In this document: positions 11,377 through 24,400 of the stretch, piece by piece
Layout of the letters: each line of letters begins with the position of its first letter
Position numbering within the stretch: the stretch's first letter is position 1
NCBI RefSeq assembly: GCF_004210375.1
Contig: NC_134830.1
Location: 5,890,001-5,954,000, forward strand
Direction: 5' to 3'
Length of the DNA: 64,000 nt
From: Tachypleus tridentatus
Taxonomy: Eukaryota; Arthropoda; Merostomata; Xiphosura; Limulidae
Translations under genes and position numbers: made by a program
The notes under the pieces: model-generated
Databases searched by the model: none
Seen by the model: the letters and a program-made list of their open reading frames with translations, nothing else
What the model was told of the DNA's origin: nothing

Positions 11377-11727
11377 CGAGAGGAGAGCTGGTCTTTAATT
11401 TGTTAATCCGTCTTATATCTTGTCTTTTCAAATTGTGAGTTTGAATTGTAAGTGTAGCAGTCTTTGTGTAGACCATCTCTCAAAACCTGATTATGTAATA
11501 TTAAAACTGAGCTTCTTTGTAACGTATTAAAATTAATTCTTTGTTACTTTTATTTTACCCTAGCAGCGAGTTTATATTCTGTACTTGGTCCAGTGTTAAC
11601 TGACACTGTGGTACACCTTTCATATCGTTTATAATGGTTTCAAGCAGATAAACCATCGTGTCTCTATGTTTGTTTGGGATTTCAAGTTTTGCAAGTTACT
11701 TCTTGGTTAATATCTTTGATTTTCCTT
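11377..11727. other. Single-copy DNA, no gene seen
   Basis: AT-rich, no open frame of note. Counterpart 56,977-57,329. Confidence 0.7.
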
Positions 11728-11911
11728 ATGGTCGGGGCGTTATAAAGTCACGATTAATCCCATCATTCGTTCGTAAAAGAGTAGCCCAACAGTTGGCGGT
11801 GGGTGGTGCTAACTAGCTGCTTTCCTTCTTGTCTTACACTGTTAATTTAGGGACGGCTCGGGCAGATAGTCCTCGTGTAGCTTTGCAAGAAATTCAGAAC
11901 AAACAAACAAA
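11728..11911 (+). mobile_element. SINE body and tail, plus strand, head missing
   Basis: Starts at GGGGCGTTATAAAGTCACG, contains CAGTTGGCGGTGGGTGGTGC and TTAATTTAGGGACGGCTCGG, and ends in AGAACAAACAAACAAAG. 5' truncation is the usual outcome of incomplete reverse transcription. Counterpart 57,330-57,512. Confidence 0.9.
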
Positions 11912-13298
11912 GTCTATTTCCTAGATCACAAAATATCTTATTAATTTTTTAAGCTCAGTTTTTTTCCCGTGGTGTGACAGAGATGTCTATCTTTTTTTCT
12001 GCACGTGAGTGTAGAAGTTACAGATATTTTTATTGCCAATGTGATATTCTACACCTGGTATTCTCGGCCGAGTATAACATGATAACGACTTGATTCACTC
12101 ATTTCTCAGTAACGCGACACCAGTAACGCGTTTTTGTTTACTTCTCACCCGAATTATATGACTCTGTATAAAAGAATGTTAATGCCGTAACTTCCCTTAA
12201 TGAAGGATTCGTTTAAATTCTGTTGGGAAAAGTTAAATTAGGTTTCATCCCAAGATAAGCACAGACTGTGGACAGGTTTATAAATAAAAGTATAATTATT
12301 TTAAGTAATATTCAAGTTTGTTAATTGTTAAATAAAAAGCTAACAATAGGCTATTTCTGCATTATTCATCGCAGGGATTTAGTTCTGAATTTTAGGGCTG
12401 CAGGACATGAAATTTCTCATTTAACTACCGAGCGACAAATCCGTTTAAGATTAATTTTATGACGAAGTGTTAATGCGAAAACTATTTGTGCTTATTTTAG
12501 TGTTGTTGTGCTTATGTTAGTGAAATGTTGTCGTGCTTATGTAAGCAAATTTGACGTTGTCTTACTATATACTGTATGGAGGTCAGCGTTATGTCTGTGG
12601 AGTTTAAAGATAAAAGTAGGGTTTCAATACCGGTAGTGGGCACAGCACAGATAGCCCACTGTACAGTTTTCTGCATAGATACAAACAAACAACTAATTAC
12701 GTGGCGTTAAGTCAGAATGGTAAACTTCGTTCTTCGTGAGATAATAAGAAATGTGCAACTGCGTACTACAGACTCAGTTACCCACAGGCAGTCAGTGATA
12801 ACGATATAGCCAAAAGCGCCTTAGGTGTGAAAAAGAAGATTTGGGTGTACGACTTAAAACAACAAAATCTAATGTGTAGTGGCCAAACTGGTAACTACAC
12901 TTATAGCATTCATCAAAATATTACAGCGAATATTCATTCATAATATCACCACTCCGCGTTATTTGTTCATTTAGGGCACAATGGTTGGTAAAACAGAGTA
13001 AGAAGTCTTCAAAAGTTGACAGTGAATAATAACTGTCCAGCCTTATGATTTATTGAAACCTTGAGTCAGAAACTGATAACCTACTTTGCTTGGCCTAATC
13101 AATTCCAGTGTGTCTGCACATTCTTCCACGTCATCATTTTGCTGCTCTAAATCAGTCGTATTTATGTGAATGACAAAAAAAACGGTCCGCTTTAACGTTT
13201 GGTTAAACATGTAATAAAAGTCTCCGACTGATACCTTCCGTGAATTATTGCGTAAGGATGTGAAAACAAATTTAGTTAAAATGGAGTGGTTTTTGTTG
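11912..13298. other. Single-copy AT-rich DNA, no gene seen
   Basis: 1.4 kb without a credible gene. Block A has about 17 bases around GAAGATTTGGGTGTAC (near 12,834) missing from block B, while block B has a longer A run near 58,757. Confidence 0.7.
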
Positions 13299-13417
13299 CA
13301 TAAGTTTTACATATGTGACTTACACCAGATTTAACATCATAAGTTTACATATGTGACTTACGCCAGATTTAACATCATAAGTTTACATATGTGACTTACA
13401 CCAGATTTAACATCATA
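13299..13417. repeat. 38-bp repeat, three units (block A)
   Basis: CATAAGTTTACATATGTGAC followed by TTACACCAGATTTAACAT, three times. Block B has five units (58,891-59,086), another length difference between the blocks. Confidence 0.95.
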
Positions 13418-14971
13418 ACTTATACTGCTAAACACCAGGTTACGATGCACGTGGTGGGCAGAGCTTTATGTAGCTTTGTGCTCAATAACAAACAACAAAA
13501 CGTGATACTGATTAATAAACGTGTCGAGGTCGCCATCTTGAACTGTATCTTGAATGACCCTAGTGACATTTTACCAGGGTCAGCCTACAACTTATTATTA
13601 AGAATTCAATACTCCTTTCATATATTTACCTTCTAAAGGACCTTGGAATCACCCAGAGGTTGTTGTTTGTTTTCTTGTCAGCTATTTTTTAGTTTTATAA
13701 ACGACAAGAAAGTTTACCTGTTTCTACTTACGTCATAAATGTAAGAAACGTTTGTTTTGGGTTCGAAACCTTCACGTTCTTTGTAACGGTGAGTTTAAAG
13801 TAATCGTAATGATGTTTCTGGATTTACCTATTTAGTCTAAAAGCTATTTTTTTGGAAGATCATTTATACTATTTCGTAAGTAGAAAGGTTATTTTTAATT
13901 AGCTGTGGCGCCAGTGCATTAGATCCGCATGTGGCTTATTTATGATGTCGTATCTGTTATCTGAGTATGAGTAAATATAAAGTTATCCGTTACGGAAAAC
14001 GGAGGCGAAACTGTAAAATCGTAATCCCTATTGCAAATCTACATGTACACAGGATAAAAATTTTGCGAAGTTGGAGGTTGCACATCGCGAATAAAACAGC
14101 TTTTCTAGTATCATATAAGCAAGAGTTCCATTATAATGTGATTATTCTAAATTTGTTGAATAAACTTGAAAGGAGGGTCAGGTTTTAAAATATTTTAAGC
14201 GTACTAATATCAAAGTAGGAAATGAGTTTTTTTTTCACGAAATTCTGAAGTTAGTTATGGATCTAGTGGAAGCAATCCTAAACACATTATCACTTAATCA
14301 GGTTCGTTAAAACGCATTTACTGTTTTCCTCATCAATTACAGCGCACTATACGTGCTTAAAAGGGAGATCTTTAGTTTCGTGAACGGTACAACTGTGAAT
14401 TCATGAAGGTGTATTGAGCTTTCATAGTAATATATGTGCAATTTTAAGGTTTACGTGACTAAGTTGTTCAGAAAGCATATTCCGAAGCTTTGTAATACGG
14501 AGGTTATTTTACTGTTTCGTTACACTTTCGTCTTGAAACAGTTCCAGTTAATATTTGAAGCGTGATCTTCAATTAGCATTTCTGTTCGGTTATTTATAAC
14601 CTAATCTAATAATCTATCTTTTATGAAGAACGAAGAATATATTAATTAAATTTTATTTTTTCAAACCCTCTTAGTTAAAGGAACCCAAATGATAAAGACC
14701 TAAAGTAGCAGTTTAACTGCGTTTCTACTATTTCTATAAAGGTAATCATTTATTTATCGTATTTTCTGTATAATATTTCTCCGCTGGATTTGCTCATATG
14801 TATTTTATTTTGTTTTAGATGTTTTCTTTTAATGAACGAAGTACTAATAAATTATTTATTCTCCTATATTCTCCTATTCTATGAATACTTTATTCTCCTA
14901 AAAATATGTAACATTTAAATTTCTTCTGAAAGCTGATATACTTGGTTGAATATTGTTTTACCACATTAGAC
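13418..14971. other. Single-copy AT-rich DNA, no gene supported
   Basis: Contains a 73-codon plus frame (13,967-14,188) also open in block B, but both differences between the copies that fall in it change the amino acid, so I see no constraint. An 81-codon frame at 13,391-13,636 is broken by an extra A in block B. Counterpart 59,087-60,640. Confidence 0.65.
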
Positions 14972-15401
14972 GTAAGTTGAATTTTGTTAGAGCTCATCAG
15001 GGTGTTGAATTTTGATAGAGCTCATCAGGGTAAGTTGAATTTTGATAGAGCTCATCAGGGTAAGTTGAATTTTTGTTAGAGCTCATCAGGTTAAGTTGAA
15101 TTTGTGTTAGAGCTCATCAGGTAAGTTGAATTTTGTTAGAGCTCATCAGGGTAAGTTGAATTTTGTTAGAGCTCATCAGGGTAAGTTGAATTTTTTAGAG
15201 CTCATCAGGTTAAGTTGAATTTTGTTAGAGCTCATCAGGTTGGTTGAATTTTGTTAGAGCTCATCAGTGTAAGTTGAATTTTGTTAGGCTCATCAGGTTG
15301 AATTTTGTTAGCTTTTATCAGGCGTAGGATGAATTTTGTTAGTTTTATCAGGCTGAAGGTTGAATTTTGTTAGCTATCATCAGGCGTAGGTTGAATTTTG
15401 T
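14972..15401. repeat. 30-bp minisatellite, about 14 units (block A)
   Basis: Unit TAAGTTGAATTTTGTTAGAG plus CTCATCAGGG. Several units have one- or two-base insertions and deletions, and the last three are diverged (TTATCAGGCGTAGG). Block B (60,641-61,110) keeps the exact 30-bp register for longer, so it stays open on both strands there; block A does not. Confidence 0.96.
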
Positions 15402-15481
15402 TACCTCATTGCAATTTTAAAGAAGACACACGTGCAATGATGTAACACGTTTTGGAAAAGTTTGTTATATTAAAGAAGCAG

Positions 15482-15655
15482 CAAGTTACATCATTAGATG
15501 GTGATTTTCCTGTTTGAGACATTCCAAGTTACATCATTAGATGCTGATTTTCCTGTTTGAGACATTCCAAGCTACATCATTAGATGCTGATTTTCCTGTT
15601 TGAGACATTCCAAGTTACATCATGAGATGCTGATTTTCCTGTTTGAGACATTCCA
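15482..15655. repeat. 43-bp repeat, four units (block A)
   Basis: CAAGTTACATCATTAGATGC then TGATTTTCCTGTTTGAGACATT, four copies; the last has CATGAGATG. The count is four in block B too (61,189-61,362). Confidence 0.95.
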
Positions 15656-15849
15656 CGTAAATAGGAATAATAATTATAATAACAGGTTATTAATAATGTT
15701 ACTCTAAAGTGTGTTTTTTACACAGCGGTTTCTCTTTTTAGCGTAGATTATGATTTTTTTCTACTTTGGATTAGAGAGAGATTTATGGCACAACAACCAC
15801 TAGAAGCCTTATACCAAGTATCGATATGCTCTAAAATGAAGGACGCTAT

Positions 15850-16073
15850 TGTTTTGTTTGTTTGTTTTGAATTTCGCTTAAAGGAAAGACAACTAGTTAT
15901 CACCACCCACCGTCCACCGCCAACTCTTGGGCTACTGTTTTACCAACGAATAGTGCGATTGACTGTAACTTTACAACGCCCCCACGGCTGAAGGCGCATA
16001 TTTTTGTAACGGGATTGTAACCCGCGACCCTCATTGCAAATCAAGCGTCTAACCACCAGGCCATACCGGGCCT
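15850..16073 (-). mobile_element. tRNA-derived SINE, minus strand, internally shortened
   Basis: Tail TTTGTTTGTTTTGAATTTCGC jumps from the distal body to CAACTAGTTATCACCACCCA, so about 60 bp of body are missing. Continues CTCTTGGGCTACTGTTTTAC and ends CCAGGCCATACCGGGCC. Several bases in the head are lost here compared with block B (61,557-61,785), for example around TGTAACGGGATTGTAAC, consistent with lower consensus quality toward the gap. Confidence 0.88.
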
Positions 16074-16276
16074 GGATTCTATCATCGTATTATGTAAGTA
16101 TTTAAGAAAGATTAGACAGGCTCTCTATATATTAATAGTGTCTTATCATGGCTTTTTGAATCGTATGATCTCGTTTTTGTTTGAACTGAATAAGAGGGCA
16201 GAAGACGGCGTCCATCACATAAATAGTCTTTATATATACTAAATATCTATTGTCTTTATACTAAGCAACGCCTTGT

Positions 16277-16430
16277 AGAGAAACCAGACCTTTCTTGTAG
16301 TTTCAATCATTTTGTGAAACACCACGTGAGAGAAACCAAACTTTCTTGTAGTTTCAATCATTTTGTGAAAACACTAGAGAAACCAAACTTTCTTGTAGTT
16401 TCAATCATTTTGTGAAACATCACGTGCAGT
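16277..16430. repeat. About 51-bp repeat, three units (block A)
   Basis: AGAGAAACCAAACTTTCTTG then TAGTTTCAATCATTTTGTGAAACACCACGTG, three copies. The third junction is shortened here (GAAAACACTAGAG). Counterpart 61,999-62,152. Confidence 0.9.
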
Positions 16431-16630
16431 TGAATTTTAAATCTTTACAGGCACGAGGCTTGTTTTCCTATAAACTTTTGTAAACTGCCAAAATCCGCGT
16501 GCAGGAGTGACGAAGAAGGTGCAGAGTTTCTGAATGTGTTACTGAACTTAAGGATGTCTATATAATTTAGCTTAATAGAACTTTATTAAAACCGAAACTG
16601 ATTTCTAAAACCAAACACAATAATACCATA

Positions 16631-17980
16631 TTCTGTGATTCAATGAATTGTTTATTTGATGATGCATGTCTTCTGTGATTCAATGAATTGTTTATTTGAT
16701 GATGCATGTCTTCTGTGATTCAATGAATTGTTTATTTGATGATGCATGTCTTCTGTGATTCAATGAATTGTTTATTTGATGATACTTGTCTTCTGTGATT
16801 CAATGAATTGTTTATTTGCTGATAATGTTCTCTTGTGATTCAATGAATTGTTTATTTGATGATGCATGTCTTTCTGTGATTCAATGAATTGTTTTCTTGA
16901 TGATGCATGTCTTCTGTGATTCAAATGAATTGTTTATTTGATGATGCATGTCTTCTGTGATTCAATGAATTGTTTATTTGATGATACATGTCTTCTGTGA
17001 TTCAAATATCAACGTTATTTGATGATACATGTCTTCTGTGATTCAATGAATTGTTTATTTGATGATGCATGTCTTCTGTGATTCACAATGAATATTTTAT
17101 TTGATGATACATGTCTTCTGTGATTCAAATGAATTTTATTTGATGATGCATGTCTTCTGTGATTCAATGAATTGTTTATTTGATGATGCATGTCTTCTGT
17201 GATTCAATGAATTGTTTATTTGATGATACATGTCTTCTGTGATTCAATGAATTGTTTATTTGATGATGTCTTCTGTGATTCAATGAATTGTTTATTTGAT
17301 GATACATGTCTTCTGTGATCCAATGAATTGTTTATTTGATGATACATGTCTTCTGTGATTCAATGAATTGTTTATTTGATGATGCATGTCTTCTGTGATC
17401 CAATGAATTGCTTTATCGGATGATGCATGTCTTCTGCGTCGAATTGTTTATTTGATGATCCCATGTCTTTGTGGATTCAACAATGAATTGTTTGGTTTGA
17501 TGATGTTCTATCTTAATGAATTGACTTATCCAAATGACCCACGTCTTCTCGTGATTCAAATGAATGTTTACTTGATGACATGTCTTCTGTGATTCAATGA
17601 ATTGTTTATTGATGACATGTCTTCTGTGATTCAATGAATTGTTTATTTTATTAGATGCGCTGTCTTCGTGATTCAATGTGAATTGGTTTATTTTATGATG
17701 CGCGTCTTTGAAAATTCAACGAATTGTTTATTTGATGATGGCTGTCTTCTGTGATTTAAGACTGAAGTGGTTTATTTGATGATGCATGTCTTCTGTGATG
17801 CAATGAATTTTATTTGATGATGCATGTCTTTGTAGACTAAATGAATTGTTTATTTATTTGTGTAATTCAAATGAATTCATGTATTTTACATGCATGTCTT
17901 CTTCTGTGATTCAATGAATTGTTTATTTGATGATGCATCCGTCTTCGTGATTCAACGAATTGTTTATTTGATGATAATGT
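16631..17980. repeat. 40-bp minisatellite running into the gap (block A, degraded sequence)
   Basis: Unit TTCTGTGATTCAATGAATTG plus TTTATTTGATGATGCATGTC. The first units are regular; from about 17,400 to the gap the sequence fills with irregular insertions, deletions and substitutions. The block B array of the same unit (62,354-63,781) is almost perfectly regular, so the disorder here most likely reflects poor consensus at a contig end rather than biology. Confidence 0.95.
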
Positions 17981-18480
17981 NNNNNNNNNNNNNNNNNNNN
18001 NNNNNNNNNNNNNNNNNNNNNNNNNNNNNNNNNNNNNNNNNNNNNNNNNNNNNNNNNNNNNNNNNNNNNNNNNNNNNNNNNNNNNNNNNNNNNNNNNNNN
18101 NNNNNNNNNNNNNNNNNNNNNNNNNNNNNNNNNNNNNNNNNNNNNNNNNNNNNNNNNNNNNNNNNNNNNNNNNNNNNNNNNNNNNNNNNNNNNNNNNNNN
18201 NNNNNNNNNNNNNNNNNNNNNNNNNNNNNNNNNNNNNNNNNNNNNNNNNNNNNNNNNNNNNNNNNNNNNNNNNNNNNNNNNNNNNNNNNNNNNNNNNNNN
18301 NNNNNNNNNNNNNNNNNNNNNNNNNNNNNNNNNNNNNNNNNNNNNNNNNNNNNNNNNNNNNNNNNNNNNNNNNNNNNNNNNNNNNNNNNNNNNNNNNNNN
18401 NNNNNNNNNNNNNNNNNNNNNNNNNNNNNNNNNNNNNNNNNNNNNNNNNNNNNNNNNNNNNNNNNNNNNNNNNNNNNNNN
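17981..18480. other. Assembly gap, exactly 500 N
   Basis: A run of 500 N. A round number indicates a placeholder of unknown true size joining two contigs. One contig ends inside the 40-bp array and the next begins inside the 35-bp satellite. Confidence 0.99.
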
Positions 18481-21400
18481 ATATACAGCTGTATGTTTTT
18501 TTTAAACCTTACTGTTATATACAGCTGTATCTTTTTTAAACCCTTACTGTTATATACAGCTTATCTTTTTTTTTAAAACCATTACTGTTATATACAGCTG
18601 TATTTTTTTAAACCCTTACTGTTATATACAGCTGTATCTTTTTTCAAACCCTTCTGTTATATATAGCTGTATCTTTTTTTTCAAAACCTTACTGTTATAT
18701 ACAGCTGTATTTTTTAAACCCTTACTGTTATATACAGCTGTATCTTTTTTTAAAACCTTACTGTTATATACAGCTGTATCTTTTTTTAAACCCTTACTGT
18801 TATATACAGCTGTATTTTTTAAACCCTTACTGTTATATACAGCTGTATTTTTTTTTAAACCCTTACTGTTATATATTCAGCTGTATCTTTTTTTTTTAAA
18901 CCCTACTGTTATATACAGCTGTATCTTTTAAACCCTTACTGTTATATATATAGTATCTTTTTTTAAACCCTTACTGTTATATACAGCTGTATCTTTTTTC
19001 AAACCCCACTGTTATATACAGCTGTATTTTTTAAACCTTACTGTTATATAGCTGTATCTTTGTTTTTTTAAACCTTACTGTTATATACAGCTGTATCTTT
19101 TTTTAAACCCTTACTGTTATATACAGCTGTATCTTTTTTTTAATCCCTTACTGTTATATACAGCTTATCTTTTTTCAAAACCCTTACTGTTATATACAGC
19201 TGTATTTTTTAAACCCTTACTGTTATATACAGCTGTATCTTTTTAAACCATTACTGTTATATATACAGCTGTATGTTTTTTTAAACCCTTACTGTTATAT
19301 ACAGCTGTATCTTTTTTAAACCCTTACTGTTATATACAGCTGTATTTCTTTTAAACCCTTACTGTTATATACAGCTGTATCTTTTTTAAACCCTACTGTT
19401 ATATACAGCTGTATCTTTTTTTAAACCCTTACTGTTACATACAGCTGTACCTTTTTTTTCAAAACCCTTACTGTTATATACAGCTGTATCTTTTTTTAAA
19501 CCCTAACTGTTATATACAGCTGTATCTTTTTTAAACCCTTCTGTTATATACAGCTGTATCTTTTTAAACCCTTACTGTTATATACAGCTGTATCTTTTTT
19601 TTAAACTCTTACTGTTATATACAGCTGTATCTTTTTAAAACCCTTCTTGTTATATACAGCTGTATCTTTTTTTTAAAACCCTTACTGTTATATACAGCTG
19701 TATCTTTTTTCAAACCCTTTTTTAAACTCTTACTGTTATATACAGCTGTATACAGCTATCTTTTTTAAAACCCTTACTGTTATATACAGCTGTATCTTTT
19801 TCAAAACCCTTACTGTTATATACAGCTGTATTTTTTAAACCCTTACTGTTATATATAGCTGTATCTTTTTTTACATAAACCCTTACTGTTATATATAGCT
19901 GTATTTTTTAAACCCTTACTGTTATATACAGCTGTATCTTTTTCAAACCCTTACTGTTATATACAGCTGTATCTTTTTTTTCAAAACCCTTACTGTTATA
20001 TACAGCTGTATCTTTTTTTTAAACCTTACTGTTATATACAGCTGTATTTTTTTAAACCCTTACTGTTATATACAGCTGTATCTTTTTTTTAAACCCTTAC
20101 TGTTATATACAGCTGTATCTTTTTTCAAACCCTTACTGTTATATACAGCTGTATCTTTTTTTTCAAAACCCTTACTGTTATATACAGCTGTATCATTTTT
20201 TAAACTATTTACTGTTATATACAGCTGTATCTTTTTTTTAAACCCTTACTGTTATATATAGCTGTATCTTTTTTTCAAACCCTTACTGTTATATACAGCT
20301 GTATCTTTTTTTCAAACCCTTACTGTTATATATAGCTGTATCTTTTTTCAAAACCCTTACTGTTATATACAGCTGTATTGTTTTTTTTTAAACCCTTACT
20401 GTTATATACAGCTGTATCTTTTTTTTAAACCCTTACTGTTATATACAGCTGTATCTTTTTTTAAAACCTTTACTGTTATATACAGCTGTATCTTTTTTTT
20501 CAAACCCTACTGTTATATACAGCTGTATCTTTTTTTAAAACCCTTACTGTTATATACAGCTGTATCTTTTTTAAACCCTTTCTTGTTATATACAGCTGTA
20601 TCTTTTTTAAAACCCTTCTGTTATATATAGCTGTATCTTTTTTAAACCCTTCTGTTATATACAGCTGTATCTTTTTTTAAACCCTTACTGTTATATACAG
20701 CTGTATCTTTTTTAAAACCCTTACTGTTATATACAGCTGTATCTTTTTTAAACCCTTACTGTTATATACAGCTGTATCTTTTTCAAACCCTTACTGTTAT
20801 ATACAGCTGTATCTTTTTAAAACCCTTACTGTTATATACAGCTGTGTTTTTTTTTAAACCCTTACTGTTATATATAGCTGTATCTTTTTTTAACCCTTAC
20901 TGTTATATATAGCTGTATCTTTTTCAAAACCTTACTGTTATATATTAGCTGTATCTTTTTTTTTAAACCCTTACTGTTATATATACAGCTGTATCTTTTT
21001 TTTAAACCCTTACTGTTATATACAGCTGTATCTTTTTTAAAACCCTTACTGTTATATACAGCTGTATCTTTTAAAACCTTACTGTTATATAGCATTAGCT
21101 ATCTTTTTTAAACTTCTTATATATATAGCTGTATCTTTTTTTAAACCCTTACTGTTATATACAGCTGTATTTTTTTAAACCCTTACTGTTATATACAGCT
21201 GTATCTTTTTTTAAACCCTTACTGTTATATACAGCTGTATCTTTTTTTTTAAACCCTACTGTTATATACAGCTGTATCTTTTTTTAAACCCTTACTGTTA
21301 TATACAGCTGTATCTTTTTTTTTTTTTAAAACCCTTACTGTTATATACAGCTGTATCTTTTTTTTTAAACCCTTACTGTTTTATACAGCTGTATCTTTTT

Positions 21401-24400
21401 TTTTAAACCCTTACTGTTATATACAGCTTATCTTTTTTTCAAACCCTTACTGTTATATACAGCTGTATCTTTTTTTTAAACCCTTACTGTTATATACAGC
21501 TGTATCTTTTTTTAAACCCTTACTGTTATATACAGCTGTATGTTTTTTTAAAACTTACTGTTATATACAGCTGTATTTTTTAAACCCTTACTGTTACATA
21601 CAACTTATCTTTTTTTAAACCCTTACTGTTATATTAGCTGTATTTTTTAAACCCTTACTGTTATATACAGCTGTATCTTTTTTTAAAACCCTTACTGTTA
21701 TATACAGCTGTATCTTTTTTTCAAAACCCTACTGTTATATACAGCTGTATCTTTTAAACCCTTACTGTTATATACAGCTGTATTTTTTAAACCTCTTCTG
21801 TTATATACAGCTGTATCTTTTTTTTTAAACCCTTACTGTTATATACAGCTGTATCTTTTTTTTAAAACTCTACTGTTATATACAGCTGTATCTTTTAAAC
21901 TCTTTCTGTTATATTAGCTGTATCTTTTTAAACCCTTCTGTTATATACAGCTGTATCTTTTTTAAACCCTTATTGTTATATACAGCTGTATCTTTTTTTT
22001 TAAACTCTACTGTTATATACAGCTGTATCTTTTTTTAAACCCTTACTGTTATATACAGCTTATCTTTTTTTCAAAACCCTTACTGTTATATACAGCTGTA
22101 TCTTTTAAACCCTACTGTTATATATAGCTGTATCTTTTTTAAAACCTTTACTGTTATATACAGCTGTATCTTTTTTTTAAACCTTTACTGTTATATATAG
22201 CTGTATCTTTTTTTCAAAACCCTTACTGTTATATACAGCTGTATTTTTTTTAAACCCTTACTGTTATATATCAGCTGTATCTTTTTTTAAAACCATTACT
22301 GTTATATATAGCTGTATCTTTTTTTCAAACCCTTACTGTTATATACAGCTGTATCTTTTTTCAAAACCCTTACTGTTATATATAGCTGTATCTTTTTTTC
22401 AAAACCCTTACTGTTATATACAGCTGTATTTTTTAAACCCTTACTGTTATATACAGCTGTATTTTTTTAAACCATTACTGTTATATATAGCTGTATTTTT
22501 TTTCAAAACCTTACTGTTATATACAGCTGTATTTTTTTTTAAACCCTTACTGTTATATAGCTAGCTATATCTGTATCTTTTTTCAAAACCCTTACTGTTA
22601 TATATAGCTGTATCTTTTTTCAAAATTTTACTGTTATATACAGCTGTATCTTTTTAAACCTTACTGTTATATACAGCTGTATCTTTTTTAAACCCTTACT
22701 GTTATATATAGCTGTATCTTTTTTTCAAAACCCTACTGTTATATACAGCTGTATCTGTATTTTTTTCAAAACCCTTACTGTTATATACAGCTGTATCTTT
22801 TTTCAAAACCCTTACTGTTATATACAGCTGTATCTTTTAAACTCTTTCTGTTATATACAGCTGTATCTTTTAAACCCTTCTTGTTATATACAGCTGTATC
22901 TTTTTTAAAACTCTTCTTGTTATATACAGCTGTATCTTTTTTTTAAACCCTTACTGTTATATACAGCTGTATCTTTTTTTTAAACCCTTACTGTTATATA
23001 CAGCTGTATCTTTTTTAAACCCTTACTGTTATATACAGCTTATCTTTTTTCAAAACCCTTACTGTTACATACAGCTGTATATTTTTAAACCCTTACTGTT
23101 ACATACAGCTGTATCTTTTTTTTAAAACTTACTGTTATATACAGCTGTATCTTTTTGAAAACCCTTACTGTTATATACAGCTGTATCTTTTTTTTAAACC
23201 CTTACTGTTACATACAGCTGTATTTTTTAAACCCTTACTGTTACATACAGCTGTACCTTTTTTAAAACCCTTACTGTTATATACAGCTGTATCTTTTTTT
23301 TAAAACCCTTACTGTTATATACAGCTGTATCTTTTTTTAAAACCCTACTGTTATATACAGCTGTATTTTTTTCAAAACTCTTTTCTGTTATATATAGCTG
23401 TATCTTTTAAAACTCTTCTGTTATATACAGCTGTATCTTTTTTAAAACTCTTCTTGTTATATACAGCTGTATCTTTTTTTCAAACCCTTACTGTTATATA
23501 CAGCTGTATTTTTTTAAACCCTTACTGTTATATACAGCTGTATCTTTTTTTAATCCCTTACTGTTATATACAGCTTATCTTTTTTTCAAAACCCTTACTG
23601 TTACATACAGCTGTATATTTTTAAACCCTTACTGTTACATACAGCTGTATCTTTTTTTTAAAACTTACTGTTATATACAGCTGTATCTTTTTTTTTAAAC
23701 CCTTACTGTTTTATACAGCTGTATCTTTTTTTAAACCCTTTTGTTATATACAGCTTATCTTTTTTTCAAAACCCTTACTGTAATATACAGCTGTATCATT
23801 TTTAAACCCTTACTGCTGTATACAGGTGTATCTTTTTTTTAAACCATTAGTGTTATATACAGCTGTATGTTTTTTTTGAAACTTACTGTTATATACAGCT
23901 GTATCTTTTTTAAAACCCTTACTGTTACATACAACTTATCTTTTTTTAAACCCTTACTGTTACATACAGCTGTATTTTTTTTAAACCCTTACTGTTATAT
24001 ACAGCTGTATCTTTTTTTAAAACCCTTACTGTTATATACAGCTGTATCTTTTTTCAAAACCCTTACTGTTATATACAGCTGTATCTTTTTTAAACCCGTA
24101 CTTTTATATACAGCTGTATCTTTTTTTAAACTCTTCTGTTATATACAGCTGTATCTTTTAAACCCTTACTGTATATATACAGCTGTATCTTTTTAAAACT
24201 CTTTCTGTTATATATAGCTGTATCTTTTTAAAACTCTTCTTGTTATATATAGCTGTATCTTTTTAAACCCCACTGTTATATAGCTGTATCTTTTTTTAAA
24301 CTCTTACTGTTATATACAGCTGTATCTTTTTTTTAAACCCTTACTGTTATATACAGCTTATCTTTTTTTCAAAACCCTTACTGTTATATACAGCTGTATT

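Noticed and set aside
13967..14188. 73-codon frame conserved in both blocks
   Set aside because: The two differences between blocks inside it (Cys/Trp and Val/Ile) both change residues, the frame is short, and there is no splice or promoter evidence.
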